From NCBI GenBank assembly GCA_009193035.1, contig SWDT01000007.1:434001-498000 (forward strand): DNA of 64,000 nucleotides, given 5' to 3'. Shown piece after piece: positions 21,921 through 33,033 of the stretch (positions within the stretch are counted from its first letter, which is position 1; the number at the start of each line of letters is the position of its first letter). The stretch is from Halicephalobus mephisto. Its lineage: Eukaryota > Nematoda > Chromadorea > Rhabditida > Panagrolaimidae. The position numbers were made by a program, and so were the translations under genes. The notes under the pieces were generated by a model, which did no database searches, was not told the origin of the DNA, and saw only the letters and a program-made list of their open reading frames with translations.

Positions 21921-23725
21921 TTAAAAAAGAAGAGGAATAACGGCATGACGGTCCTTTGGATAATCTTCGAATTTTGTTCTGTACCATCTGGAAATTATTT
22001 TTATTTTAGTTACTGTAGATAATAACTTACTCGTGATGATGAATAGCTCGAGGACCGATATTTGAAGCTGTGAAAACGGCAAATGCAAGACCAGGAATGG
22101 ATCTACAGTAAATTGCATATCCTGTCCATTCTAAGATTTCTCCAAAGAAATTAGCTCCAGAAACAAATTCAAACATTCCACCTAGAATTTTATTATAAAA
22201 ATTTTTTATAAAATTATCTTAAGAATTTTTAGAAATTAAAAAAATCTAAAATTTCGATTTTTTATATTTCGTAATTAATTTTTTTTAAATTCTTCTTAAA
22301 TCTGGGATTTTCTAGATTAGGATATTGTTGGGGTAGGTACTACACTAGAAAGAACCCGAAGAGATAGCCTGAATATCAAGGAGTGGAATACTGTAGGGCT
22401 TGAGAGAGACCGATTGTTTTTTGTCGTTATAAGATATATAATCATATCTGTGCCTTATTGTTAAGTGAAGACTATTATTATATTTTTATTTCCTATCCTA
22501 ACAGCTGATTCTTAATCAATATAATCTGATCTATTATTAGATTACTATTAGAACAGGAACTACACTGGAGAGGACCCGAAGAGATAGCCTGAATATCAAG
22601 GAGTGGAATACTGTAGGGCTTGAGAGAGACCGATTGTTTTTTGTAGGATATATAATCATATCTGTGCCTTATTGTTGAATAAAGACTAGTGATATTTTTC
22701 CTGTTTCTATTCTAACAGATATAAAACCTCATCCACTTTCTAAAGTCGGAATTTATATATGAAAATCCTCAAATATTCAGAGAACCAAAGTACCCTAAGG
22801 GACCTTGTTTGTTTTTTAATAAAAATTAAAGCGAAAACTGACCTCTGGGGATCTTGTACCCCGTTTCTCCCGGCTTCCGGAGGTTTCTGAGAATTGAATC
22901 AGAATGGATGTTGATGAACATTCCGCAGAAAAAAAGAGCGATTCCTAGTTGACTGAGCAATTGTCTAGGATGATCTGGATCGAAAACAGCGTATTTGACG
23001 TGGTAGAATCCTTGAATATATCCGTTCCAAACGCAGAACACCACACCCATGAACATCAGATGAGGCGGTGTCGGCTTCCCCCCGGTGATGAGGAAGGGGT
23101 AACACAGCGTTCGGTTCCAATAATGCCCTACGAACATCAGGAAAGCTATGACTTTACTCAAATTCATGTTGTCTCCGTAATAAGCTAAAGCCAGACATGG
23201 AAGGATCAAGGACGGAGTTTCCTGGATAAACCAAGCCATTCTAGCCGGGATAGCCAACTGAAAAACAAATTTTCATATACAATTTCTTTTCTAAATTCCC
23301 ATATACGGATTTTTCCAAAACCTCCATATATGAATTTCCTCCGAAATTTTTATATACGGATTTTTTCCAAAACTTCCATATATGAATTTCCTCCGAAATT
23401 TTTATATACGGATTTTTTCCAAAACTTCCATATATGAATTTCCTCCAAAACTTCCATATATGAATTTCCTCCAAAACTTCCATATATGAATTTCCTCCAA
23501 AACTTCCATATATGAATTTCCTCCAAAAATTCCATATATGAATTTCCTCCAAAAATTCCATATATGAATTCTTTTAAAACTTACATTTCCAAAGAGAGCT
23601 TCGTTTCCATATCTGCCGTAAGTGGCTTTTTGCTTCATTAGGGTCATATAAACAAAAGTGATTAATCCACTAATAATCATAAAATAGGCTAAGTATACAA
23701 TTAACTGCTCTTCGGATAGATTCAT
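21921..23725 (-). CDS. 3-oxo-5-alpha-steroid 4-dehydrogenase (SRD5A1/2-type), 257 aa
   Basis: Four exons: 23725-23585, 23257-22843, 22181-22031, 21987-21921; joins keep frame. It matches the steroid 5-alpha-reductase family end to end: 'MAWFIQETPSL', 'CYPFLITGGKPTPPHL', 'NIHSDSILRNLRKPGETGYK', 'IPRGGMFEFVSGANFFGEI' and a C-terminal 'WYRTKFEDYPKDR'. Length equals the human enzymes (about 255-259). Family members are multi-pass ER membrane enzymes that reduce the delta-4 bond of 3-oxo-steroids with NADPH; in worms the substrate could be a dafachronic-acid-type sterol, which is inference. An upstream ATG at 23918 opens a frame that, if its natural donor is spliced to the CDS exon, meets TAG three codons later; I therefore start at 23725 and regard 23918 as an upstream ORF. 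Intron 1 is a 26-bp minisatellite and intron 3 holds two LTR-like copies. Confidence 0.9.
22326..22503. mobile_element. Short LTR-like repeat, copy 1
   Basis: A 178-bp unit beginning TGTTGGGGTAGG and ending CCTAACA, so with TG..CA termini and short inverted ends. It shares a nearly identical core ('GAAGAGATAGCCTGAATATC', 'GGGCTTGAGAGAGACCGATT') with a second copy 43 bp further on. It lies in intron 3 of the 5-alpha-reductase. Confidence 0.55.
22546..22717. mobile_element. Short LTR-like repeat, copy 2
   Basis: Direct copy of 22326-22503 with small differences, ending TTCTAACA and carrying an AATAAA-like 'GAATAAAG'. The pair in direct orientation with a tiny spacer could be two solo LTRs or a very reduced non-autonomous element. 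No coding capacity. Confidence 0.5.
23275..23575. repeat. 26-bp minisatellite with CATATATG core
   Basis: At least nine copies of 'GAATTTCCTCCAAAACTTCC' followed by ATATAT, with a strict period of 26 bp in the distal part, fill intron 1 of the 5-alpha-reductase. Because 26 is not a multiple of three yet no stop arises, long spurious reading frames exist on the minus strand. Confidence 0.85.
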
Positions 23726-23949
23726 TATGTAGTGGTAAATCTTTTCTACTTCTTCCTAAAATTAAAAAATTAACATATAAGAAATTAGAAAATAAAAACG
23801 AAACAAAAATCACGAAAACTAACCAAATAAGACATTTTCTAGAAACCAAACAGTCAAAAATCAAAGGATAACTGGCAAACTGCTGATAACGATGACTTGC
23901 TGTCGTCTTCTTAACCATTCAAATCCTCAAATTCTTTCCTTTAAAAAGG

Positions 23950-24110
23950 AAAATCAAGTGTAATTCAATTACGATGTGCAAAATTGGTAAAATTCCCGCC
24001 GACGGTAAGAGCCAGCCAGTTTTCACTCTTGAAAGAAAAAGAACACTTTTCCAACCAGATCAAGCTGTTCTTTCATGATAAGTTTGGTTTCGTCCGATAT
24101 TAAGAAATGT
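23950..24110. promoter_or_regulatory. Candidate divergent promoter
   Basis: Lies between the 5-alpha-reductase (minus) and the acidic-protein gene (plus). It is less AT-rich than its surroundings and includes TTCCCGCCGACGG near 23992, which resembles an E2F-type site; that reading is only motif similarity. Confidence 0.35.
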
Positions 24111-24185
24111 GATATTTTTTATTTAACTAAATTTGGATTTTTTTGCTATTACATGGATTATTCATATATGAATATTTAATTTCAG

Positions 24186-25159
24186 ATGAATTCAGATGAT
24201 GTAGATGATTATGACGAGGAAGATCTGGAAGAATTTGATGAATATTCAAGGAAATTTGTAACGGCCGATGTCGATGAAGAATACGATGATTTTCTTTACG
24301 TACGTGATGATCCGGATACTGTTGATTCTGTTCACCTACGTCCAGAATCTACTGTTCTTCTAAGTGATCAAGAACTGAAGACGAAACAACAGCAATTGTT
24401 AAATATGCAGGTTTTTTTAATTTTTATTTTTTGCAAAAATTTTAAGTATTTTAGCCAAAGAAATCGATTCTTAAAAAACAATTGGATATTAGCCTCACAG
24501 AATCTAGTAATGATGAACCTCCAAAAAAATCGAGGAAAATGTCTTCAAAAAACGCCAGGAATCCGGCCTTGAAGCACTATTACGCGATGGTGGACAAGGA
24601 CCAGAAGAGCCACTGTTACTTCGACGGTCGACATTACTTAAAAGATTCGGTTTGATTTTATAAAAATAAAAAATAATAATAATTTAATTCCAGGGTTTAA
24701 AACCAGAACAAGCCTTCGAATGGATGAAAAAACAAGTTTTTGAAAACGATGAATTTAAGTATGAATGTTTTATATTTTATTTGTGAATTTTTAAATTTCA
24801 GTTCTAAGTACTATAATGCGGAATATGAGCAGTCTTACTGTAAGAAAGTTTTCGACGCTGAGACTAATCCCGCCATCGTCGCCAAACTTGCCAGATTGAA
24901 GTCACCCTCGTCGGTGAATAAGCATATAGACGGAGTATCTGATTCACAAGAAGAAGAAGAAGATTTATCTGATTCACAAGAAGAAAATCCACCTGAAGAA
25001 GATGATGATGATGAAGAAAATCCACCTGAAGAAGATGATGATGAGAGAGATCCACCTGAAGAAGATAACGATGAAAAAGATCCACCTGGAGATGACGATG
25101 ATGAAAGAGGTCCACTTGGAGACGTTATTACTTTCGATGACGAAGAATTCGAGATTTAA
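24186..25159 (+). CDS. Unrecognised acidic nuclear-like protein, 280 aa
   Basis: Four exons: 24186-24410, 24455-24649, 24694-24758, 24802-25159; joins keep frame and each intron is only 43-44 nt. The N-terminus is very acidic (DDVDDYDEEDLEEFDEY), then comes a basic KKSRKMSSKNAR patch, then a more ordered middle with aromatic residues and two Cys/His ('SHCYFDGRHYLKDS', 'FEWMKKQVFEN', 'SYCKKVFDAE'). The C-terminus has about five degenerate repeats of a ten-residue unit, PPEEDDDDEE, then ends FDDEEFEI. I do not recognise a family. Composition suggests a nuclear or chromatin-linked protein, but that is inference. The ATG directly follows a TTTCAG acceptor, and an AATAAA lies at 25198-25203. Confidence 0.8.
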
Positions 25160-25197
25160 CTATTACGGGCTTTGCAATAAGTACAACTACGGTTTTC

Positions 25198-25203
25198 AAT
25201 AAA
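25198..25203 (+). terminator. Poly(A) signal of the acidic-protein gene
   Basis: AATAAA 38 nt after the stop codon of the upstream plus-strand gene. Confidence 0.6.
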
Positions 25204-25269
25204 GTTTTAAAATGCTAATTAATGATCAGTGTTGATGTTTATAAAGAAATTGAAAGTTAAATTTGTTTT

Positions 25270-25580
25270 TTACACAGCAATTGAGGCAGCTGAATCTTGC
25301 GAGCAAGGTGCAGATTTTATTTTGATGTTGAACTACTTGCCAGAATGTTGCGGACAAGGTGCAGATTCTACTTCGATTTCGACATCTTTGTAAATGAAAA
25401 AAAGCTGTAAACTGATTTGATAGAATGCTGCAAAGTCCCAAATTTTACTTTGATACTGACTAGTCTGCCCGAATGTCGCAAGCAAACTGCAGATTTGATT
25501 GTAACTTTGATGTCGAATAGTCTGCCCGAATGTTGCGAGTAAGGTGCAGATTCTACTTCGATTTCTTTATAGACCTCGAC
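25270..25580. repeat. Diverged tandem repeats between convergent genes
   Basis: Four degenerate units sharing 'CCAGAATGTTGCGGACAAGG' or 'GCCCGAATGTCGCAAGCAAA' and 'TGCAGATT.TACTTCGATT' separate the acidic-protein gene from the downstream DUF19-like gene. Open frames across them look fortuitous. Confidence 0.65.
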
Positions 25581-25615
25581 ATGGAAATTAAATTTTAAAT
25601 AATTAAATACAATCA

Positions 25616-26534
25616 CTACAGAAATTCAAAATAATAAATAATTAATTTAACCACAAGAAGACTGATCCCGAATCCTGTCATCGAAGAAGAATTATAAAAA
25701 CTGCAATCTGGGAAAATGGAACAAGAACTTCGATAAAAAAGTTTTATTGATTCTAATTTGCAATCAACGAAAGCGGCTTTTCTGTTGCATTCTCGATTCA
25801 CTTTTTCAACGATGGATTTCGTTTCTGTCCCGATATAGGAGCAATTGCCAACAATTTTCTGGCCGAAAGGTGGATTAATGTTCTTCAGGCATTGAAAAGA
25901 GTTATTGTAATCTGCAACAACAAAATTAAAATTCTGTAAAAATTCAAAAATCTAAAGTTTTCGAAAATCCTAAAATCTGAAGTTTTCGAAAATTCTAAAG
26001 TCTGAATTTCTTCAAAATTCTGAAAACATTCCAGAATTCAGTGTAAACTTACAAAAATGCCATCTAAAATTTAAGATTCTAAGTTTCCAGAAAGTTCTAC
26101 AAATTCCTGTTGAGATAGTTTCGTAACAAAGTGATTTTAAAAATAATATTACAATTAACAAGCAAAAATTTACCAGTTAATCCTTCGCCACAAAGGTATT
26201 CCATCGTGTAAAAGTCGTTGATGAAAGCCGCGGCTGTTTTGTTGTCTGTATGGAATAAACTTCCAAAATTACTGTAAGTAATACATTCATCGCTTGAATT
26301 TAAACATTTCTTTAATGCAAAGTAAAAATTGCAACCAGTATTTACGGAAGAAATATTTCCAGTCATGTACTCAAGTTCGACTTTGGAAAATTCCGTGTAA
26401 TTTGGAGGGAACGATTCTAATCCCATAGATGTGCATAGGGTACTGTAGCAGTTCTTCAACTGATCAATGTCACAAGAGGATAAACCAAATGCAAAGAAAG
26501 TAATAAAAGTAAAATACTTCAATAAAGTAGACAT
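25616..26534 (-). CDS. Secreted T20D4.11-like (DUF19) Cys-rich protein A, 218 aa
   Basis: Two exons, 26534-26174 and 25911-25616, joined in frame. A signal peptide (TLLKYFTFITFFAFGLSS) is followed by a Cys-rich domain: 'CDIDQLKNCYSTLC', 'VNTGCNFYFALKKCL', 'CITYSNF', 'YLCGEG', then in exon 2 'FQCLKNINPPF', 'NCSYIG', 'VNRECNRKAAFVDCKL', 'CSIFPDCSF'. This Cys arrangement is that of the nematode T20D4.11-like / DUF19 family of extracellular proteins of unknown function. The C-terminus is hydrophobic, which could mean a GPI signal or membrane tether. A paralogue with the same exon layout lies at 36088-36756. The chosen ATG is the first one in frame. Confidence 0.85.
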
Positions 26535-27005
26535 TGAAACAAATGAAAAATTCAACCGAAAACGATCATCTTTGAAATGATAGTTGATGTAAGCTGCTTA
26601 TCTGAAAATGTGTCTTATGATACAAAATGAATAAGATATGAATCATAGAAGCAACAAAGCGAAGGATCTCCCTTCCGAAACTACCCAAATGCACAGTTTG
26701 TAATTATTTCTTTGAAAAGTATTTTCACTCCAATTGTTTTTATTTCCTTGCTTACTTTTACTTTTCTGGATTTTGTTGTTATTCCATAATGCCTGTGTAG
26801 GCATAAAGTCGGAATTGAACCGCGAACGGTCTAAAGAGAATGCGAAAAGCTCCGCCCAGTCAGCCGACGCTTGGGGGGCGAGACTAAAGTGTTAGAGAGT
26901 CAGTCTTTGAGAAAATTCACTTAAAATGGGGTCCGAGCTTGATTTCGGTCAAACGAAGACCCCTTCCTCTTTTGTTCTGTTTACGTTAAGATAAACAGAC
27001 CTGAA

Positions 27006-28123
27006 TTGCTAACAGTAGAAATCGACAGTTTTTCACCTAATCAAGGAAATTCCAAGGTGTCACATCATCGGCATCCTTCCGAGAAACACGACTACTACTA
27101 CACCCTTGGAAAAGAATTCTCCCAGTATGAACGCGGACTCATTGAAGCCTCTGTGAAAGATGGAAAATCGTTTCGACAGATTGCGAAAGAACTAAATCGT
27201 TATGCGACTGGAGTTCGGGAATTCTACTATCGAACAGACTCCAAGAAACGGACAGAAAGATTTCCAGCTCTCTGTGATAGAGAAAAGGGATTAATTATTA
27301 GAACTGCATCTAATTCTACATTAACATCTCAAGAAATTAAGAACCTTTGTGATGTTAACATAGCTTCAAGGACTATTAGAAATGTTATCCGCCAATGTCC
27401 GCACATCCATAGAGCAAAATTGAGGAAGAAAACTTCACTAGCACCTCTTCATATAGAAGAAAGATTCAATTTCGGAAGAATTAACATGGACCGAAATTGG
27501 AAAATGGTAAGTCTTGAAGTATAAATTCAATTGAATAATTTTCTACTTCCAAGTAATCTTCTTCGATCAAAAAATGGAATCTGAATGATCTTGATGGATA
27601 TAATTATTATTGGCATGATCTCCGTAAAGAACCAAAATATTTTTCTAGACGAAATTTCGGTCGAGGTTCAGTGACACCATGAATTAAATTTTCGCGTTCT
27701 GGAAAATTGAAGATTGCTTTCACCTCTAATCGGATGAAAAGCAAGGACTATCAGGTAGTATTGGCCGATAAATTACTACCATTTCTCTATTCCAGAAGAG
27801 GACTTCACTTTACATTCCAGCAAGATAATGCATCAATCCATGTCAGCAATGACCCACTTGCTTGGTTCGAACGACATCATATCCAGCTTCTTGATTGGCT
27901 GGCATGCTCTCCCGACCTCAATCCCACAGAAAATGCCTTCAGTATTCTCACTCGAGACATTTTTAAGAATGGATGTCAATTCAGAAAAGTACAAGAATTA
28001 AAAGATACACTAATTAAGAGCTGGTCGAATCTTTCTCAAGAAGTGCTCCAGAATATTGTGGACTCGATGCGAGATCGTGTATTTGCACTTATTGAGAAGC
28101 GCGGCGGGTATATCCGTTATTAA
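27006..28123 (+). pseudogene. Decayed Tc3-like (Tc1/mariner) transposase
   Basis: The N-terminal half (27006-27506) has the bipartite helix-turn-helix region of Tc3-type transposases ('SFRQIAKELNR', 'LIIRTASNSTLTSQEIKNL', 'ASRTIRNVI'). The catalytic half includes 'DGYNYYWHDLRKEPKYFSRR', 'FTFQQDNASIHVS' and 'PDLNPTEN', so the D..D34E triad region is recognisable. It is broken: an intron-like segment of about 47 bp at 27507-27553 has a poor acceptor (CCAAG), a base appears lost in an A-run near 27574, and TGA at 27680 replaces a Trp codon. Terminal inverted repeats could not be fixed, so the element's ends are unknown. Confidence 0.88.
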
Positions 28124-29784
28124 ATTTTTGTTCTTGTATAGATTGTAGATAAAATTTTCACAGTGGAGTATATATATTTCCAACCTTTAGTAGTTAAATA
28201 TAATAAAATTAAATTTTTCTCTCTTTAAAGTTTTAGCAGAACTAGTATTTTTAGTTGTTAGGTAGATAACCTTTTGCGTAGTACTCAGTAGTGCAATTGG
28301 ATAGCTAAGTTATCTATCAGATCTAAAAAAACCCTTGTGGGAGTATAATTTTTTCCAAGAGTGTATTCTAAAAAAAATTTGTTTCTATGTAGTTCATATG
28401 CTTTATCAGTTTATTCAAATCATTAATTATCCGGTGGAAAATCTTATTTATTCAATATAATTCAACTACAAACTTTGGAACAATAAAAATTTCATACAAC
28501 AAATATGGAATGTGTAGTAAAAACCATGTATTTTTCGATGATTATTCATATTAGTAAATAGAATGACGGACAACAAAAAATCGAACTTTATTTTCCTTAG
28601 ACTAAGTCACATTTACTTGTTTGGAAATTGAAGATAAATGATTTTTGAAAAGCATTTAATCTATTAGCTTAGACTGATGTAACTGAAGCTGTTTTTTAAC
28701 TTTTACCACACTTCTTATTTCGTAAATCGAAGAAACAAATTTAATGAAAACAATACTGAGGTATGAATGGAAAATATATCTTAGTTCAGAGTGGATAGAA
28801 ACAAGCAATTTATGCATAATTTAATCAAAACATATATCATATTTTTAACACATAAATAACATCACTATCTATTACTAATTTATGTCTGAAAATTTAAAAT
28901 AATTTCATGAAGTAATTTTTTATATATCAAACCTAATCTTATTTTTGAAGCATTGCATACCATTGAAATTAGTAATTGAAACTTTTAAGCATCATTTTAG
29001 GTAACTTTGCGTATTTTTGTACAGAGCACTAGCACAAGAAAACAGGTATATTTAGAATTAAATAAAAAGTACCTAAAATAGGATAATTAGATTCATAAAT
29101 TTTAAGTTTTGTAATAGGTATCTTAAGAAGTTGGAAATACTAAGAAAAGACGTTATTTAAACTAGAACTAAATCGATTGGATCTTGTTGAACGAAAACAC
29201 TAAAGTTTAAAATTCAGAATCTATAAGTATGAGTCTCTTGATTCCGAGAGTCAACTTATAGTTCTGATTTCAGATTCTAAATCTACAGATCCGATTACCT
29301 CATTCGAGATATTGTAAAAATATGAAAGCATTAAAAACTTCTTTGATGAAAGTTCATATGAAAAGTGCAAAATTATCTAGAATGACTATTATACTGAAAG
29401 CTATTTTGTACATACTGTAAATAAAAATAATTGTTTTTAATCACTAGGAATACTGACTAAAATGTGAAGAAGTAGAAGATAACAAAATATAAAATGGTCT
29501 ATTTTTAAATATCAAGTAAGGGCATTTATAGAAAAAATTAATTTAGGAGTATTATTACACATATTAATTTTGGCAAGTAATAAAAACATTATTAGGTCTC
29601 ATTTCCCGAGTAATCTACGTTTGTTTTTACGACCTTGAAAAGAAAGAAGTCATTTCTGTCGTTTGTTCAGAACCTTCATCAAAAGTTTTCTTCTATAACA
29701 TCTACAAAGTGAATAGTCTACCGTTTGCAGAACTCCAGTTTTTTAAACTTCCGTTAGATTATTGTTCATAAACTTTTTAACAGA
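28124..29784. other. AT-rich stretch with no recognised gene
   Basis: Sequence between the dead transposase and the 3' end of vav-1. It probably contains the right end of the transposon and the 3' UTR of vav-1. I see no tandem repeat, no RNA gene and no coding pattern. 'CAGTGGAGTATATATATTTC' near 28161 and a similar 'GGGAGTATAATTTTTTCC' near 28342 may be remnants of transposon ends. Confidence 0.4.
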
Positions 29785-32700
29785 TTAAGGTATTATTAAA
29801 CAATTTACCAAAGAGGTGTTGATGTTAGGACATAACTCGACTAAGCTGTGGTTTTTGTAATATTTCACTAGTTCTACAATAGAATTGAATAATTGGTTGG
29901 GATGAATGTAGTACTCGATTTTTCTCGAGAACTTTTCGGATTTTACAATTGTCACATGACGACATTTAGAATTGTAGCGGATAGATAGAGCATATTGCTT
30001 TTGTCTCAAACTGAACCTCACAAGAAACGTACCATCTGGTTTTCCAGCTAAGAGATTATTTGCTTCTTCTTTAGATTTAGAGCCAAAATACCAAGGTTCA
30101 GATTCCAAAGTAGGCATATTCACAATAGTATTTTGATAGCACGGTGAAAATGGCCGGATATTCTCATTTGATGCCATATCCATTTCACTTGATGTATTCG
30201 AGATCCTTTGATTATCCAGTGATTGACCAAAGCTCTGTCGAACTGTATCTTTCGAAATTCTACCTGATTTTCCTGGCAATGATACCCGTCTCCCAAACAA
30301 CGTTCCAGCATCACATTCTTTGTAAACAATAATCTCTTCTCCTTCGTCAAAAGACAGAAAATTCGGGTCTGGTGAGGAAACACACTGAATGGCTACATAC
30401 CGGTCGTACCTGGCGCTTCGTTTCGATATGGATCCTGGATAGCTTATTATTGGTTGAAACGAACTACGTTTACAAGAAGATTTTAATCGACAATCAAAAT
30501 GGAAATTTTCGTTACATTTAGCACAGTGATAACCTTGATAGATTCTCCCTAAAAGTAGTTTATCACAGACATTACAATTCGTGTAATCTGTAAAAGTTCT
30601 ATAAGACAGTTCATGGTCTGTCTGATCAGTATTGGGATGATTTCTGGTGCTGAAACTATTCATTATTTCACATCATAATTACAAATACCCACATGACGTA
30701 TTCAATTTTTTTCTCCCAAAGGTCTTTCTGCTGTGACGATTTGAAAAATATTTGAAGACGATGTTCGGTTCCTTTGGATCTGTCACCTTTCATTAACGTC
30801 AAGGAAGGAGTAATGAAAGGAGATAATATTTTGCTGATCATACCTTTGGATTGTGGTTTAGCCACAGTATTACCAATATTTAGAGCAGATCCTTGTAGAA
30901 AATAATCTGCCATCTTGTATGCTGATTTGAATTCATACACAGAATTCTCCTTGTTGCAAATTAGGATGATTTGTTCGAAAACAAAAATATAGCATTCTTC
31001 TTCCTTGGTACTTATATTGGAATCTATGAGCTTGACATAATCTTCCACTTGAAGTCTGCCGTACATTTCAAAATACAACTGTTTCTAAATTAATCTTATT
31101 AAGAAATTCTAAACAAGTCAGAGGGAAACATACATCATGACGATACTCAGAAGGATAAAGTCTCTGAAATGACACGAGTTTAAGAAATCAATGATAATTG
31201 AGTGTTTTAAAAACTGAAACTTACTTCAATTCCAACAATATCTTTCTCTCTCTTGACGATGGTATTCATCATATCAGTGTCTCCTTTGAATTGGTCCACA
31301 TACTTGACTACATCTACAGAAGAGTCAAGAGCTCTTTGCAGGACCAGCTTTTCTGGATCTTTGTCATTTGTGTTCTTCACCATTTCTTTCAGTAGCAGCT
31401 CATATTTGCAAATCCTCTGGAATGGGACCGCTAGCAGGTCTTCAAGGTGAACGCTTTGGCTTTCTATTAATTGTTCAACCTTCTTTTCAAGCTCACTGAT
31501 TTTGCTCTTTATCTCTGAGGACTCTTTTAGCCCAATTAAATAGTCTATTGCTGACTTTAAATTAGCACAGTATTTCGCATAAGCCAGAAATGCCGTTTTG
31601 TTTTTGAGAAAGACGTCTCCGATCGAAATATTTGTTTCTGTACTTAATCTTGACTCCAATTTCAAAGCAATACGAATTGGTTCTTGAAGATCATTGTGGA
31701 ATGATTGATGGATCTTGTAGATTTCATCTATATTCGCAAATATTGTCTGAAAATGATCAGCTGTCATGATTTGCTTCAATGGAGTATAGAAATTTGTCAT
31801 CAAGATCTTTAAACAACGATTTAAATAAGTAGTTTCTGTCTGCAGAAGCTCATTGATAGCTCCTTCCTTTGTATCATGCGGCTTAAAGAATTTCTTGATG
31901 TCTTCCACAGTTTTAAGCTTCATAATAACTGTGTAATATATTTGCTCTTTCTTTGACTCCTCATTTTGGTGATGGGCAGTTTCATATTTTTCATAAATGT
32001 GGTCTGCTTTAGGCTGTAAATTGCAGTAGATGTTCTCTGAGGAGTTAGATGGCTCAGAAGAAAAGGATGCTTCCAGAATTGGCCTGAATAAAATTTTGAT
32101 ATAATCAATATGTAATAAAGTTTCTTCTTTGATGGAAAGTTCTATTCTACAAGTACAGAGATGGAAGGTTGCTACTGCATTAACAATATCCAACTGTTGT
32201 ATTTTTCTATAATAATTGAGACAAAAGTGAGAGGATGCTTGTCTGATTAATTAACAGCTAGATGCAGATCGGTTTTTCTCATAGAAAATAAGATGTTCTA
32301 GATATTGATCTAAGCTTTGGATTTTACGCAAACCGTCAGATGAATAGAACTCCATCTTTCGTGTCTATAAATACAAGAAATGGAAAACAAAAACTTACTG
32401 GAATCCTTTGGAAATTGCTTGTTCTGTACGAGAAAGAGCCGAAATTGTCTTTAAAACCTTTTCGAATTGTTTAAATTCTTCCAAATCTGAACAAGTAAAG
32501 AAATCAGATTCATTCAAGGAGAATTCTGCTTGACAAGCATTTAGGAATCTGTAGATGTTTTTTTCTCGTGAGAACTGAAATAAATGTTATGATCATTCCA
32601 TTATTATAAACACTACAAATAAGTTTTTACAAAATTTCATTGATATAAACGTTTGCGGTGTTTTGTAAAAATAGAAAAAACGAATAAATTTTGATAGAAA

Positions 32701-33033
32701 ACTACTAGATTTATCACTTTAATTATCTTTGTAAAATTTACTTGTTTTGCGTAAGAATTCAAAAATCTCCAAAAGTATATATCACTTTTTTATTGTAATT
32801 TTTATAATGCAAAAACTCACAGGTGAATCAGAAACCGTGAAGTATATACTACTTCTTTCGATACATCCTTCTTTGAGGATATTGACGAGCTTACATAGTC
32901 GTACTCCGTCTTTCAAAACTGCTGCGAATTCTTGCAGCTGATTACACTCGAGATTTTGCTCTAAAACACCTACAGCGATGAGCCAATCCCGACATTGTTG
33001 CCAGAGCTCATGCTGATGGTGTTTTGGCTTCAT
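29785..33033 (-). CDS. vav-1: Vav-type Rho/Rac guanine nucleotide exchange factor, 885 aa
   Basis: Six exons: 33033-32821, 32574-32399, 32206-31225, 31163-31134, 31084-30693, 30649-29785. Domain order is that of Vav: calponin-homology (1 to about 125; 'ELWQQCRDWLI', 'KDGVRLCKLVNIL'), a Tyr-containing linker with three candidate phospho-sites (ENIYCNL, DHIYEKY, EQIYYTV) like the autoinhibitory acidic region, DH (about 215-455; 'PFQRICKYELLLKEM'), PH (about 468-598), an atypical C1 finger (H610, C623, C626, C640, C643, H648, C651, C657), an SH3-like segment, and C-terminal SH2 ('WYFGSKSKEEANNLL', 'GTFLVRFS' with the phosphotyrosine-binding Arg). Vav activates Rho-family GTPases downstream of tyrosine kinases. 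There is a 30-nt microexon, and the 43-nt intron before C1 uses GTGGGT. TTTTAG sits just before the ATG. Confidence 0.93.

Noticed and set aside
23241..23725. Long minus-strand frames with repeated IHIWKFWRKF-like peptides
   Set aside because: They are read from the 26-bp minisatellite in the 5-alpha-reductase intron; the good splice sites on either side remove it.
26800..26880. tRNA-like sequence on the minus strand (GGTTCAATTCC B-box-like motif)
   Set aside because: The T stem has only three pairs, the acceptor stem does not close at the right distance and no sensible anticodon arm forms. At most a tRNA-derived fragment.
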